A DNA stretch of 64,000 nt from Treponema rectale (lineage in GTDB: Bacteria; Spirochaetota; Spirochaetia; Treponematales; Treponemataceae): the NCBI RefSeq assembly GCF_014202035.1, contig NZ_JACHFR010000002.1:975331-1039330 (forward strand), read 5' to 3'. The notes beneath the pieces were generated by a model. That model worked only from the letters and a program-made list of their open reading frames with translations, had not been told where the DNA came from and ran no database searches. The translations under genes were made by a program, and so were the position numbers. Positions within the stretch are counted from its first letter, which is position 1. Each line of letters starts with the position of its first letter. Shown piece by piece: positions 55,098 through 63,540 of the stretch.

Positions 55098-55898
55098 TTA
55101 CATCTGTTCAGGCCTGAAGCCTATGTGAACCAGCTGCTTTCTTAAAAAAGGAATTTTTGTGATTCTTTTTCCGTGAATGCACAGTTCAGTAGAGTTTCCG
55201 CCGTCAAATTCTATTGCATAATCACAGCCCAGCTGTTTGAATATAAGCGCACATTCTAAAAAAGAAAGCCCCCTGCTGCCGGAAAATATGCCTCCGTCTA
55301 CCGCAAGAATATAAAGAATCCTGCCGTTTTCAGCTGTTCCGGCGGCAATGCGTGCGTCGTCCGTGTGTATATACTGTTTTACGCATTTTCCTTCTGCCAG
55401 AATCGTAAAGAAACCTCCTGCCGCAATATCTGCCTTTTCAAGGATTTCATCTTCCTGGCTTAAGGCTATCCGGGCAGACCAGCCTTTTGTTTCTTTAAAG
55501 AAAGCCAGTGCTGAATATTTTGGTTCAGGGGGATAAAGTTTTTCTTTATTTCTTATAACGATTTCTGCCGGCTGTTTTCCAAAAGGGGTTGCGTTTAGTG
55601 CCAGAAGACAGTTGTTTTCAGAGGCAAATTTTTTTACAGAACTTTTATTGCAGTCAATTATTATTTCCGTATCTTCTGCATTCAGGTCCAGCTTTACAAT
55701 TGTGTACTTAAGAGGAAACTTCCTGCTTCTGAAACTGGCAGTGCTCATGCAGGGAAAGTCTCTGTCAGTCTCCCATTCAGGCTGAAAAATGAGGAAATTC
55801 TCCGTATGTGCTGCTTCTGTCTGAACCGTCAGGTTATTTGATGTAGCGCATGCGCTGATGGCCAGGCAGAGGCTTAAAATCCATATTATTCTTTTCAT
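55098..55898 (-). CDS. phosphodiester glycosidase-family lipoprotein
   Basis: 266 residues. The signal peptide ends LAISAC, a lipobox (Cys17). The domain resembles the phosphodiester glycosidase/NAGPA (DUF2233) family: LLALNATPF near the middle, RIAAGTAENGRILYILAVDG with the family's conserved Asp-Gly, then LGCDYAIEFDGGNSTELCI (the GCxxAxxxDGGxST signature) near the C-terminus. Members remove GlcNAc or other sugars from phosphodiester links. The substrate here is unknown; envelope or peptidoglycan-related polymers are possible. It is divergent from the MBL hydrolase gene with 52 bases between them. Confidence 0.82.
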   Translation of the reverse strand: MKRIIWILSLCLAISACATSNNLTVQTEAAHTENFLIFQPEWETDRDFPCMSTASFRSRKFPLKYTIVKLDLNAEDTEIIIDCNKSSVKKFASENNCLLALNATPFGKQPAEIVIRNKEKLYPPEPKYSALAFFKETKGWSARIALSQEDEILEKADIAAGGFFTILAEGKCVKQYIHTDDARIAAGTAENGRILYILAVDGGIFSGSRGLSFLECALIFKQLGCDYAIEFDGGNSTELCIHGKRITKIPFLRKQLVHIGFRPEQM

Positions 55899-55950
55899 TG
55901 CCGTTATTTATACTTTAAATGAATACAGGAAAATATTAAAATCATTTTAT

Positions 55951-56850
55951 ATGAAACTTACTTTTTTAGGAACAGGAACCAGTCATGGCGTTCCTGTTAT
56001 AGGCTGTACCTGCAGTGTATGCCGTTCTGATGATGAGAGGGATAAAAGATACCGCTGCAGTGCCTATCTTGAAGACGGAGATTCCGCTTTTTTAATAGAT
56101 GTTGGTCCTGAATTCAGGGTTCAGGCTTTAAGGGCTGGTATTTCTAAAGTAAGTGCAGTTTTTGTAACTCATTCCCATGCTGATCATCTTAACGGTCTGG
56201 ATGATTTAAGGGTTTTCAGTCACACAAGGGCTGTAGATCCGTCTTTTCCCCAGAAAAACAATGAAACTCACGGCAGCGGTTTGCGGATTTATGCAGACTC
56301 AAACTGCATCCGTGATACGAAAAACAGATTTGACTATATTTTTACTCCCGTAAAGGAAGGTGGCGGTAAGCCTAAAATTAATCTCGTGGATGTTGCACCT
56401 TACGGAAAGGACAATCCGATCAGGGAAGGGCAGCTTGAGATAATCCCCGTACCCCTGATGCACGGAAGTCTTCGGGTAACAGGCTATCTTTTTATAAAAA
56501 AAATTTCCGGCGTTAAAAAAAGCATTGCGTATCTTACGGACTGCAGCTGTATTCCCCAGTCCTCCATTGATTTGATAAAGTCCTGCTGCGGCACTCCGGA
56601 CCATCTTGTGATTGATGCCCTCCGCAGGGAACCTCATTCTACTCATTTTAACTTCGAACAGGCTCTCGGCTGTGCTCAGGTTTTAAATCCCGTGCATACC
56701 TGGTTTATTCACATGACCCACAATATGAGTCACGTTCAGGTGGAGCGCTATGTTTCTTCCCGGCTGGAAGATTATCCTGTGCTGAAGGAGAGGGTGCGTA
56801 CCGGCGGAAGTGTAGGGCCTGCCTATGATACTCTTTTTATTGAATGTTGA
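55951..56850 (+). CDS. metallo-beta-lactamase-fold hydrolase (PhnP-like)
   Basis: 299 residues from the ATG at 55951, which gives MKLTFLGTGTSHGVPVIGCT, the usual family start; the frame runs 31 codons further upstream. A Cys-rich CTCSVCRSDD loop follows, as in PhnP. The metal motif is VTHSHADHLNGLDDLR, with further ligands His in VPLMHGSLR, Asp in LTDCS and a late His in FIHMTHNMSH. PhnP proteins are cyclic phosphodiesterases, and similar YycJ/RomA-type proteins have other roles, so the substrate is open. No clear ribosome site is seen. Confidence 0.87.
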   Translation: MKLTFLGTGTSHGVPVIGCTCSVCRSDDERDKRYRCSAYLEDGDSAFLIDVGPEFRVQALRAGISKVSAVFVTHSHADHLNGLDDLRVFSHTRAVDPSFPQKNNETHGSGLRIYADSNCIRDTKNRFDYIFTPVKEGGGKPKINLVDVAPYGKDNPIREGQLEIIPVPLMHGSLRVTGYLFIKKISGVKKSIAYLTDCSCIPQSSIDLIKSCCGTPDHLVIDALRREPHSTHFNFEQALGCAQVLNPVHTWFIHMTHNMSHVQVERYVSSRLEDYPVLKERVRTGGSVGPAYDTLFIEC

Positions 56851-56930
56851 ATGAATATTGAACTTTAACTTTTCATGACGGTTACTTAAAGAAAGCAAAT
56901 ACCTTTTTCTGACAGAAGTTCTTCTTAGGG

Positions 56931-56963
56931 CATAAAAAAACCGTCCTTCTGTCAGGACGGTCT
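56931..56963 (-). terminator. terminator of rpmB
   Basis: On the minus strand ACCGTCCT pairs with AGGACGGT around TCTGTC's complement, then a run of seven T, about 20 bases after the rpmB stop. Confidence 0.8.
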
Positions 56964-56981
56964 TCTGCAAGCAGGATATGC

Positions 56982-57203
56982 TTATTTTGCTTCTGCAGCT
57001 GGCTTTGGAACTGAAACTTTCTTTGTGATGAAGTCACTCTTAAGGCACTGTGTGCAGATCTTGAGTGTCATACTTGTTCCGCCGATAACAGTCTTTACTT
57101 TTACAAGATTAGGCTTCCACTGGCGGCGTGTGTGGTTGTATGACTTACTTACTTTGTTTCCGTGAATCGGGTGCTTTCCGCAAATATCACATGTTCTTGA
57201 CAT
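56982..57203 (-). CDS. rpmB: 50S ribosomal protein L28
   Basis: 73 residues. MSRTCDICGKHPIHGNKVSKSYN and RRQWKPNLVKVKTV are the L28 signature. Two Cys pairs (CDIC and CTQC) make this the zinc-binding (C+) type. A short Ala/Lys/Pro tail ends it. AGGTAGG precedes the ATG. It stands alone, with its own terminator, downstream of uvrB. Confidence 0.95.
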   Translation of the reverse strand: MSRTCDICGKHPIHGNKVSKSYNHTRRQWKPNLVKVKTVIGGTSMTLKICTQCLKSDFITKKVSVPKPAAEAK

Positions 57204-57295
57204 TTTGTTACCTACCTAAAAGAATTCAATAAGTTATAGGATTTTATATAAATCCTTCTGTTTAGTCAATGGCAAAACAACTGCGCCTGCTTCTG

Positions 57296-59293
57296 TTATT
57301 TTCCGTATGTTTTTTCGATCTCAAGGATCTGGTCACGAATGACGGCCGCCTGTTCATAATCAAGCCGTTCTGCACAGTCTTCCATTTCTTTCCGGAGGGC
57401 GGTAAGCAGTTTTTTTCTCTGGGCCGGAACAAAAAGATTTGCACTTTTCTTCAGAACTGCAAGATTTACCTGGGCCGTTTCTTCTGCGTCTGTCTTCTCA
57501 TGTACAAGAATGTCTTCAACTGCCTTTTTTATGGTTTTCGGAGTTATTCCATGCTCTTTATTGTAAGCTTCCTGAATTGAACGGCGGCGTTTTGTTTCGT
57601 CAATGGCTTCTTTCATTGCGTCACTCATTCGGTCTGCATACATCACGACCATTCCTTCTGCGTTGCGTGCAGCCCGTCCTATTATCTGAATCAGTGACGT
57701 AGTGCTTCTCAAAAAACCGATTTTATCTGCATCAAGAAGTGCTATAAAGCTTACTTCCGGCAGGTCTATTCCTTCCCTCAGCAGGTTGATGCCGATTAGA
57801 ACGTCAATTTCTCCGGTTCTCAGGGACTTGAGGATTTCAACTCTCTCAAAGGTGTCGATTTCTGAGTGAATGTATTTGCATTTTATTCCCAGTTCCGTAA
57901 GGTAGTCAGTAAGATCTTCCGCCATTTTTTTTGTAAGGGTAAGCAGCAGGGAACGTTCACCTTTTTTAATTCTTGCCGTAACTTCCGCAAAAATATCCTG
58001 CATCTGACCTTCGCTTGGCCTGACTTCAACTATCGGGTCCAGAAGTCCTGTAGGGCGGATTAACTGTTCTACTATCTGAGTAGACTGTTTTATTTCTTCC
58101 TTACGGGGCGTTGCCGTTACATAGATGACCTGGTTCATCTTTGCTGTAAATTCGTCCGCTTTAAGAGGTCTGTTATCCAGTGCACTTGGCAGCCTGAATC
58201 CAAAGTCAATAAGATTCTGTTTGCGGCTTCTGTCTCCTTCGTACATTGCACCTATCTGAGGAACCGTTACGTGGGCTTCGTCTATTAGGCACAGAAAATC
58301 ATCAGGAAAATAGTGCAGCAGGGTAGCAGGCGGATCTCCGTGCTTTCTGTTTGCAATTGGTGCTGAATAGTTTTCAATTCCGGAACAGTAGCCCATTTCC
58401 TTCATCATTTCTATGTCGTAGGTTGTACGGGTTTTTAGACGCTCGGCTTCAAGCATTTTTCCCTGGGCCCTCAGCTCTTCAAGTCTCTGTTCAAGTTCTG
58501 CGTTTATTCTTTCTGTAGCCTGCTGCAGCATGATTTCAGGAACGACAAAGTGTTTTGCAGGATACAGGTAAAGTTCATCCAGTTCTTCAACAGCCGTGCC
58601 GTTCAGTACGTCAAATCTTCTGATCCTTGAAACTTCATCAAAGTCAACTTCAATTCTGTAAGCCTGGTCTGTTTCCATGTATGGCGGAAAAACTTCTATC
58701 GTGTCTCCCTTTATGCGGAAATTTCCCCTTTCAAGAACGGCGTCATTCCTCTGATATTGAACGCTTATGAGCTTTTGTGCCAGTTTGTGGACGTCCAGTT
58801 CTTCACCCCTGCTTATGTGGGTACGCATTTCTTTGTATAAATCCGGCATTCCCAGGCCGTATATGCAGCTGACTGTTGCAACGATTATTACGTCCCGTCT
58901 TTCCATAAGGGCATAGGTTGCCGCAAGACGGAGGCTGTCTATTTCTTTGTTTATAGCTGCGTCTTTTTCAATGTAAAGGTCTCTTGCAGGAACATAAGCT
59001 TCCGGCTGGTAATAGTCATAGTAACTTACAAAGTATTCGACTGCATTTTCCGGAAAGAATGTCTTGAATTCCCGGTAAAGCTGTGCGCTTAAGGTTTTAT
59101 TGTGGCTTATTATAAGGGTAGGACGCTGTACCGCTTCGATTATTTTAGCCATGGTGAATGTTTTTCCGGAGCCCGTTACGCCTTTCAGTGTCTGGTATTT
59201 GTCTCCCCTTAGAAATCCCTCTGCCAGTTTTCGGATAGCTTCCGGCTGGTCTCCTGAAGGTTCATAAGGTGAGTGAACTTTAAATCTGCGCAT
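57296..59293 (-). CDS. uvrB: excinuclease ABC subunit B
   Basis: Damage-verifying helicase-like subunit of nucleotide excision repair. 665 residues, full length. Walker A is GVTGSGKTFTMAKI; the DNA-gripping beta-hairpin region is YDYYQPEAYVPARDLYIEKD; Walker B is LCLIDEAHVT. Helicase motifs V and VI appear as GINLLREGIDLPEVS and SLIQIIGRAARNAEG. The C-terminal UVR domain (about 625-660, RKEMEDCAERLDYEQAAVIRDQI) binds UvrA/UvrC. GGAGA precedes the ATG. uvrA and uvrC are not in the window. Confidence 0.97.
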   Translation of the reverse strand: MRRFKVHSPYEPSGDQPEAIRKLAEGFLRGDKYQTLKGVTGSGKTFTMAKIIEAVQRPTLIISHNKTLSAQLYREFKTFFPENAVEYFVSYYDYYQPEAYVPARDLYIEKDAAINKEIDSLRLAATYALMERRDVIIVATVSCIYGLGMPDLYKEMRTHISRGEELDVHKLAQKLISVQYQRNDAVLERGNFRIKGDTIEVFPPYMETDQAYRIEVDFDEVSRIRRFDVLNGTAVEELDELYLYPAKHFVVPEIMLQQATERINAELEQRLEELRAQGKMLEAERLKTRTTYDIEMMKEMGYCSGIENYSAPIANRKHGDPPATLLHYFPDDFLCLIDEAHVTVPQIGAMYEGDRSRKQNLIDFGFRLPSALDNRPLKADEFTAKMNQVIYVTATPRKEEIKQSTQIVEQLIRPTGLLDPIVEVRPSEGQMQDIFAEVTARIKKGERSLLLTLTKKMAEDLTDYLTELGIKCKYIHSEIDTFERVEILKSLRTGEIDVLIGINLLREGIDLPEVSFIALLDADKIGFLRSTTSLIQIIGRAARNAEGMVVMYADRMSDAMKEAIDETKRRRSIQEAYNKEHGITPKTIKKAVEDILVHEKTDAEETAQVNLAVLKKSANLFVPAQRKKLLTALRKEMEDCAERLDYEQAAVIRDQILEIEKTYGK

Positions 59294-59343
59294 GTTGAAT
59301 CTCCGGCTATGAAAAAATTACAAAATAGTGCTACGATTATAGC

Positions 59344-60360
59344 ATGAATCGTACTTCAGAAAAATACTTTACTAAGCTGCTGCTGTTTTTTTTAACCGCA
59401 AATCTTTTTGCAGCAGAATTTTCCCTGAGTATTGGCCCGAGGTATTCATTCAGAAATTCAACTACAGAAGAAATCCTTTATTTTTCCGGAACTTTTAATA
59501 CTGATAAAAACAAAGTGTGCAGTCTCCTTGAATGGAACGAAAAGGCAGTAATGTCTGCAGGCATAGGAACTCAGGGGCAGCTCAGGACTGATTCCGGAAA
59601 CTGTTTTATTTTTTCCGCCGACTTTGACTTTACGTTTCCCTATAATTCTTCCTGGATGAGTGATTCTGACTGGACTTCTTCCGGGGTCAAGTTTAATTAT
59701 TCAAAATTTGACTGTACTCTTGATTCTCCTTTTTCCGGAGGAGGAATAAAAAACTTTTCGGCAGAAACGTACTTTGCATATAAGGTAAAGCTTCCCTGGT
59801 CAGCAGAAATTCAGCCGAGGTTTGGTTTCCGTTATTCTTCAGTGCATTATAAGGCAAGAAACGGTTACGGCTGGTATGGTTCTTCAAAGTGGACTACGGA
59901 CGGATATACCTATCCCTGGAATTCCCCCTGGTCTCATTATTTTCCGGATGGAAAGTATCATCTTGCAGGAATAAATTATTATGTTCGTAAAACCGCCGTG
60001 TTTACGGGGCTGGAGCTTTCTAAAAAACTCAAGTCCTCTTTTTCAGTCTTTGCCGGAGCTGACCTTTATCCCTTTACCTTTGTTCTTGCCGCAGACAGGC
60101 ATCTTGGCTCAAGAGATTATTATGAAACCTGTGATTATATTTACAATGTATGTCGTTCCTATGATTTTTATGCAGGAATAAAGACTGAATTATCTTCCAG
60201 AATTACCCTGAACCTTAACCTTGCATATTACGTTTTTGAAACTACCCGCGGAAAACAGCTTCTTGAATTTGATGAAGGCGGAACTGAAAGATCAGGACAG
60301 GACGGCGGCTTTTCAAATAAAACCTGGTGTTTTACTTCTTCCTTAAGTTACAGATTTTAA
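59344..60360 (+). CDS. omptin-family outer-membrane protease
   Basis: 338 residues with a signal peptide ending ANLFAA. The rest is rich in alternating aromatic/hydrophobic strands and ends in Phe (SLSYRF), as in outer-membrane beta-barrels. The two catalytic pairs of omptins (OmpT Asp83/Asp85 and Asp210/His212) have close counterparts: Asp107 and Asp109 in WMSDSDWTSSG, and Asp251 and His253 in LAADRHLGSRDYY. The W that follows the first pair is also conserved. The protein would be an endopeptidase facing outward. Omptins are best known from Enterobacteriaceae and cut at basic sites; specificity here is unknown. It is divergent from uvrB with 50 bases between them. Confidence 0.78.
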   Translation: MNRTSEKYFTKLLLFFLTANLFAAEFSLSIGPRYSFRNSTTEEILYFSGTFNTDKNKVCSLLEWNEKAVMSAGIGTQGQLRTDSGNCFIFSADFDFTFPYNSSWMSDSDWTSSGVKFNYSKFDCTLDSPFSGGGIKNFSAETYFAYKVKLPWSAEIQPRFGFRYSSVHYKARNGYGWYGSSKWTTDGYTYPWNSPWSHYFPDGKYHLAGINYYVRKTAVFTGLELSKKLKSSFSVFAGADLYPFTFVLAADRHLGSRDYYETCDYIYNVCRSYDFYAGIKTELSSRITLNLNLAYYVFETTRGKQLLEFDEGGTERSGQDGGFSNKTWCFTSSLSYRF

Positions 60361-60377
60361 GTTTGTTCCAAAAAAAA

Positions 60378-60646
60378 GGGGATGACCAATAAGTTTACAT
60401 CCTGATATCATTCCGAACTTCATCTTAGTGTCATTCCGAACTTTATCCTAGTGTCATTCCGAACGCTACGCCACATTCGCACGCACCTGCTACGAATGTG
60501 TGATTCGGAATCTATAGAACTAGATGTGGCGTAGCGTTCAGTATGAGTCATTGCCGTGCTCGACACGGCAATCTCTTGTATTGTAATTAAATGGATTTTC
60601 GGGTTAAGCCCGAAAATGACACTTTTTGAACTTTTTGGACAGCCCC
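60378..60646. repeat. interspersed repeat R1, copy 4 with a nested palindromic element
   Basis: Ends GGGGATGACCAATAAGT and ACTTTTTGGACAGCCCC. The left core is replaced by three TGTCATTCCGAACTT-type units and a strongly folded insert. In the insert GAACGCTACGCCACAT (60461-60476) pairs with ATGTGGCGTAGCGTTC (60524-60539), and CACATTCG/CGAATGTG and ATTCCGAA/TTCGGAAT lie inside. This fills most of the gap 60361-60696. Confidence 0.8.
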
Positions 60647-60648
60647 AA

Positions 60649-60677
60649 AAAAAAAGACTGCCCTAAGACAGTCTCTT
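60649..60677 (-). terminator. terminator of the secreted unknown protein gene
   Basis: On the minus strand AGACTG pairs with CAGTCT, followed by nine T. It lies 20 bases after the stop codon. Confidence 0.7.
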
Positions 60678-60696
60678 TTACTGAATTTCAGAAGAA

Positions 60697-61503
60697 TTAG
60701 TCTTCTACAACGTCAGCAGCTTTGTAAGTTTCCAGGAGTTCCCATGTACCTTTTACAGTGCTTCCGGCATAAACATTTGCATATACGGCAAATTTGTTCT
60801 GTGTTTTTGTTGTGTAAGAAGTGTCAACTGTAGCAGCAAGCCATGAGCTGATATTAAGAGGTGAGCCTTCTGAATCAAGGAGGTTTCCATTGCTGTCAAC
60901 GTCATCCACAGTTTCAGCTACAGATTTTGGAAGGAAGTATACATTGTAGTCGAAGTCTGCATCTGCAGTTTCAGTTTCAACGAAGTAAACGTAAACTGTT
61001 GTTCCGTCGGTAGTGTCTACATACGAACTGCTAAGAGTAGTAAATGCATCCTTGATTACTGTTTCCTTTGCTACAGAGTCTTTGTTGTATGTTACTCCTC
61101 TTGATTCATATTCTGCTCCGAAGTTGTCTCCCTGAAGATTTGTTACTCCTGTGTAGTATGAAACGTAGTATTCTGCGCCTGATGATGTAGTTCTTAATCC
61201 GACAACAGCGAAGTCTTTTCCGTCCTCTCCGTCATGAAGATCAAAAATCATTCCCATTACACCGCCCTGTGTGGTAGAACTTGCATCGAAGTTTACTTTT
61301 ACAAGTGATCCTGCATGTTTAAGATTTGTAGAATTGTAACCGCGGCTTGTTTTAGTTGTTGAGTCGTTTGTATATTCAATAGAGTAGTTGTTGTTGCTTC
61401 CTGAGATCATGTCGTTTGGATCATCATCGTCAGCATAACCCATAAAACCAATTGCAGCAGCTGCAAGAACAGCACTACCTAAAAGAACCTTTGAAAATTT
61501 CAT
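60697..61503 (-). CDS. secreted protein of unknown function
   Basis: 268 residues with a signal peptide (MKFSKVLLGSAVLAAAAIGFMGYA, cleavage likely near GYA-DDDD). The mature part is acidic and rich in Thr, Ser, Asp and Tyr, with beta-strand patterns (VKVNFDASSTTQGGVMGMIFDL, FAVVGLRTTSSGAEYYVSYYTG, VYVYFVETETADADFDYNVYF). It has no Cys after the signal, so it is not a lipoprotein. It resembles abundant outer-envelope or periplasmic jelly-roll-type proteins of treponemes but no family can be named. AAGGAGAAG precedes the ATG, which suggests strong translation. Confidence 0.7.
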   Translation of the reverse strand: MKFSKVLLGSAVLAAAAIGFMGYADDDDPNDMISGSNNNYSIEYTNDSTTKTSRGYNSTNLKHAGSLVKVNFDASSTTQGGVMGMIFDLHDGEDGKDFAVVGLRTTSSGAEYYVSYYTGVTNLQGDNFGAEYESRGVTYNKDSVAKETVIKDAFTTLSSSYVDTTDGTTVYVYFVETETADADFDYNVYFLPKSVAETVDDVDSNGNLLDSEGSPLNISSWLAATVDTSYTTKTQNKFAVYANVYAGSTVKGTWELLETYKAADVVED

Positions 61504-61778
61504 ATCTTCTCCTTAGAAGTCAGGCTTTAAAGCCCTTTATTTTGTTGATGCATAAAGCATCTTTTAAACTTTATTAGAAAACCGTTATTTTTGCAAACAA
61601 AAGTTTAAAATAAAGTCCTCATTACTGTATTGCAAAAAAATACAAAATCAAGTTTTTCAAAAAATTTTTTCTGACTTTATCAGTGCATGTTTCTGTATTT
61701 TTTCACCGTTAACTGCAGGTTCAGAGAAATCCGCAGAAAATTACTCGTTTTCCCTGCCTGAACTGTAAAAAAAAACAA
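61504..61778. other. intergenic region upstream of the secreted protein gene
   Basis: A/T-rich. GATGC-GCATC and GGCTTTAAAGCC form small dyads in the 50 bases before the start at 61503, in the leader. A promoter on the minus strand is expected around 61560-61620 but no convincing pair of hexamers is seen. Nothing else is recognised. Confidence 0.4.
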
Positions 61779-61802
61779 ACCCCGGCACTAAAATGTCGGG
61801 GT
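61772..61802 (-). terminator. terminator of the 54-residue lipoprotein gene
   Basis: On the minus strand ACCCCGACA pairs with TGCCGGGGT (one mismatch), then TTGTTTTTTTTT. Confidence 0.8.
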
Positions 61803-61849
61803 AAAAAAATGACATTAACGGATGTAATTCGAAAAACCGTCAAAAAAAA

Positions 61850-62014
61850 TTATTTTTCGTAACCTATTCCGGACTGAACCGTTTCAACAGCTTCCTCTGT
61901 CTGTTCGATAACAGTTTCTCCAGCAGCAGCCTCTTCCTCTACCTTTGCAGAAGCACAACCGGCAAGCATTGCAGCCGCAAAAGATGCCAGAACAACCTTG
62001 TACATAATTTTCAT
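61850..62014 (-). CDS. 54-residue lipoprotein
   Basis: A small gene on the minus strand: MKIMYKVVLASFAAAMLAGC, then SAKVEEEAAAGETVIEQTEE and a short tail ending GIGYEK. LAGC is a perfect lipobox (Cys20), leaving a mature, acidic 35-residue peptide that probably forms one helix. AGAGG lies eight bases before the ATG, a TATAAT -10 is upstream and a clear terminator follows, so it is a complete transcription unit. It has the look of small surface or periplasmic lipoproteins such as entericidin-like or Lpp-like peptides, but no family is recognised. Confidence 0.8.
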   Translation of the reverse strand: MKIMYKVVLASFAAAMLAGCASAKVEEEAAAGETVIEQTEEAVETVQSGIGYEK

Positions 62015-62069
62015 AGCAGTAACCTCTTAAAATAAAAAATCCGGCACAAAAAGCACCGTAAAATCATTA

Positions 62070-62075
62070 TAACAC
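62070..62075 (-). promoter_or_regulatory. -10 box of the 54-residue lipoprotein gene
   Basis: The minus strand has TATAAT in GCGTGTTATAATGATT, about 55 bases before the ATG. TTAGAA lies 18 bases further up as a weak -35. Confidence 0.5.
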
Positions 62076-62109
62076 GCATTTTTCCGGAATTCTAACTTTT
62101 AACCGTAAT

Positions 62110-62290
62110 TTTACAGAGGCGGGGAACACTCAGAATCCACCCCGGCAGGTAAAAGAAAAGGGAATGCGCGTGTATCTCAACGGGCCCTACAGGGCTTACC
62201 CTCCCGGCCGGTCCTCCGCAGAAACTGCTCCGGACGCGCTCCGCGCCCCTTCCGGTCCCGCCCGGCATGCTCCATGAGTTCCCGTAAGCA
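62110..62290. other. G+C-rich patch of unknown nature
   Basis: This stretch is markedly richer in G+C than everything around it, with GCGCGCTCC-type and GGCCGG-type runs and several short self-complementary pieces (GGGCCCTACAGGGC; CGGACGCGCTCCGCG). No reading frame with a start and ribosome site is convincing. It could be a structured RNA, a repeat or foreign debris. Confidence 0.5.
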
Positions 62291-62322
62291 GCCTTTTTTT
62301 TGCCATTCCCGTTTAAAAAAAT

Positions 62323-62968
62323 TTGCCGGTAATTTCTTTTCGACTTACTGCTGCGGCAATCGCACTGATTTTCTGCAGGGGAACAGGCCTGAACAGCGGA
62401 GAAGACACAACAGCAGGCCGTACTCCAGGTGCGGGCTTAAAGCACGACGCAGTCAGATGTACATGGTGTTTGAACAGTGCAAATGCATACGACTGGACAA
62501 TCACCGCAATACAGTGTCCTGTAGATGAAAGCGCAGAAAGTCTGACTGCCTGTCAGCTGCAGACAGGGGATTACACGGATCCTCAGAAAAAAAACTGCAG
62601 ATGGAAGCGCAGAAAGCCTGACCTTTACCGGCGACAGAAACGGCAGCGGCAACTTTGATTAGGTTGAAGTATCTGAAGGTGCTGGTGATACCGCAACAGA
62701 GGAAAATTTCCCGGCTTTCTATTTTTGCAGGAATTACAGCACTGCTGCGACAAACCTGAGCGGAACTGATTATGAAAGTGCCTGGTGTCTTCCAGACATG
62801 GCGGAGCTTTTCCAGATTTATGAAAACGGAAAGGGAATAAACAGGGTCTTTGATATGGATGCAGCAGGCGAAGCTTTTGACGGGAATAAGTCTGTAAATT
62901 CATTTTACTGGCCGTCGTCCCGCACTGATACCGTCATGTCCCGGTTAAGATTACCCGTATACCGTTAA
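62323..62968 (+). pseudogene. decayed lipoprotein gene with an Lcl/DUF1566-like domain
   Basis: Pieces of one gene in different frames. A signal-like start (MPVISFRLTAAAIALIFC) at 62323 is followed by a short stretch ending at 62658. From 62663 to 62968, without a start codon and after a TAG, the frame reads FPAFYFCRNYSTAATNLSGT, YESAWCLPDMAELFQIY and NSFYWPSSRTDTVM. That is the pattern of the domain common in treponemal lipoproteins (W-x-L-P-x-x-x-E-L and YWSSS). The continuation YPYTVNFRNDSFACLNSRLY appears after 62952 in another frame. A duplicated 50-base core (62539-62590) interrupts the N-terminal half. The gene cannot make a full protein. Confidence 0.7.
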
Positions 62969-63540
62969 TTTCAGGAATGACAGTTTCGCCTGCCTTAACA
63001 GCCGGTTGTACAGCACAAAGCCTGACTGCCTGTCAGCTGCAGACAGGGGATTACACGGATCCGCAAAAAAAAATCTGCAGCTGCGTAAACCGGGGTGATC
63101 CGCCCGGTATACTTCAGAGTTCCGTAAGAAGCCGGTAAAAGGCGGTTTCCCGCACTGATACCGTCATGTCCCGGTTAAGGTTATCCGTCATACCGTTAAT
63201 TTCAGTAATGACAGTTTCGCCTGCCATAACAGCCGGTTGTACAGCACAAAGCCTGACTGCCAGTCAGCTGCAGACAGGGGATTACACGGACCCGCAAAAA
63301 AAATCTGCAGCTGCGTAAACCGGGTTAATCCCGTCCTGTATATTCCGGAGTTCCGTAAGAAGCCGGTAAAAGGCGGTTTCCCGCACTGATACCTTCATGT
63401 CCCGGTTAAGGTTATCCGTATACCGTTAATTTCAGGAATGACAGTTTCGCCTGCCTTAACAGCCGGTTGTACAGCATAAAGCCTGACAGCCTGTCAGCTG
63501 CAGACAGGGGATTACACGGATCCTCAGAAAAAATACGAAG
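62919..63540 (+). repeat. tandem repeat, about 2.7 units of 230-231 bases
   Basis: Units start at 62919, 63150 and 63380, each with CCCGCACTGATACC, and differ at only a few positions. They duplicate the 3' end of the broken lipoprotein gene plus its downstream sequence. Within each is a core of about 50 bases containing CCTGTCAGCTGCAGACAGG, an imperfect palindrome, which also occurs once more at 62539-62590, giving four cores in all. Confidence 0.85.

Noticed and set aside
62919..63540. CRISPR array
   Set aside because: Units are 230 bases and nearly identical over their whole length, with no short repeats separated by unique spacers and no cas genes. R1 hairpins were rejected for the same reason.
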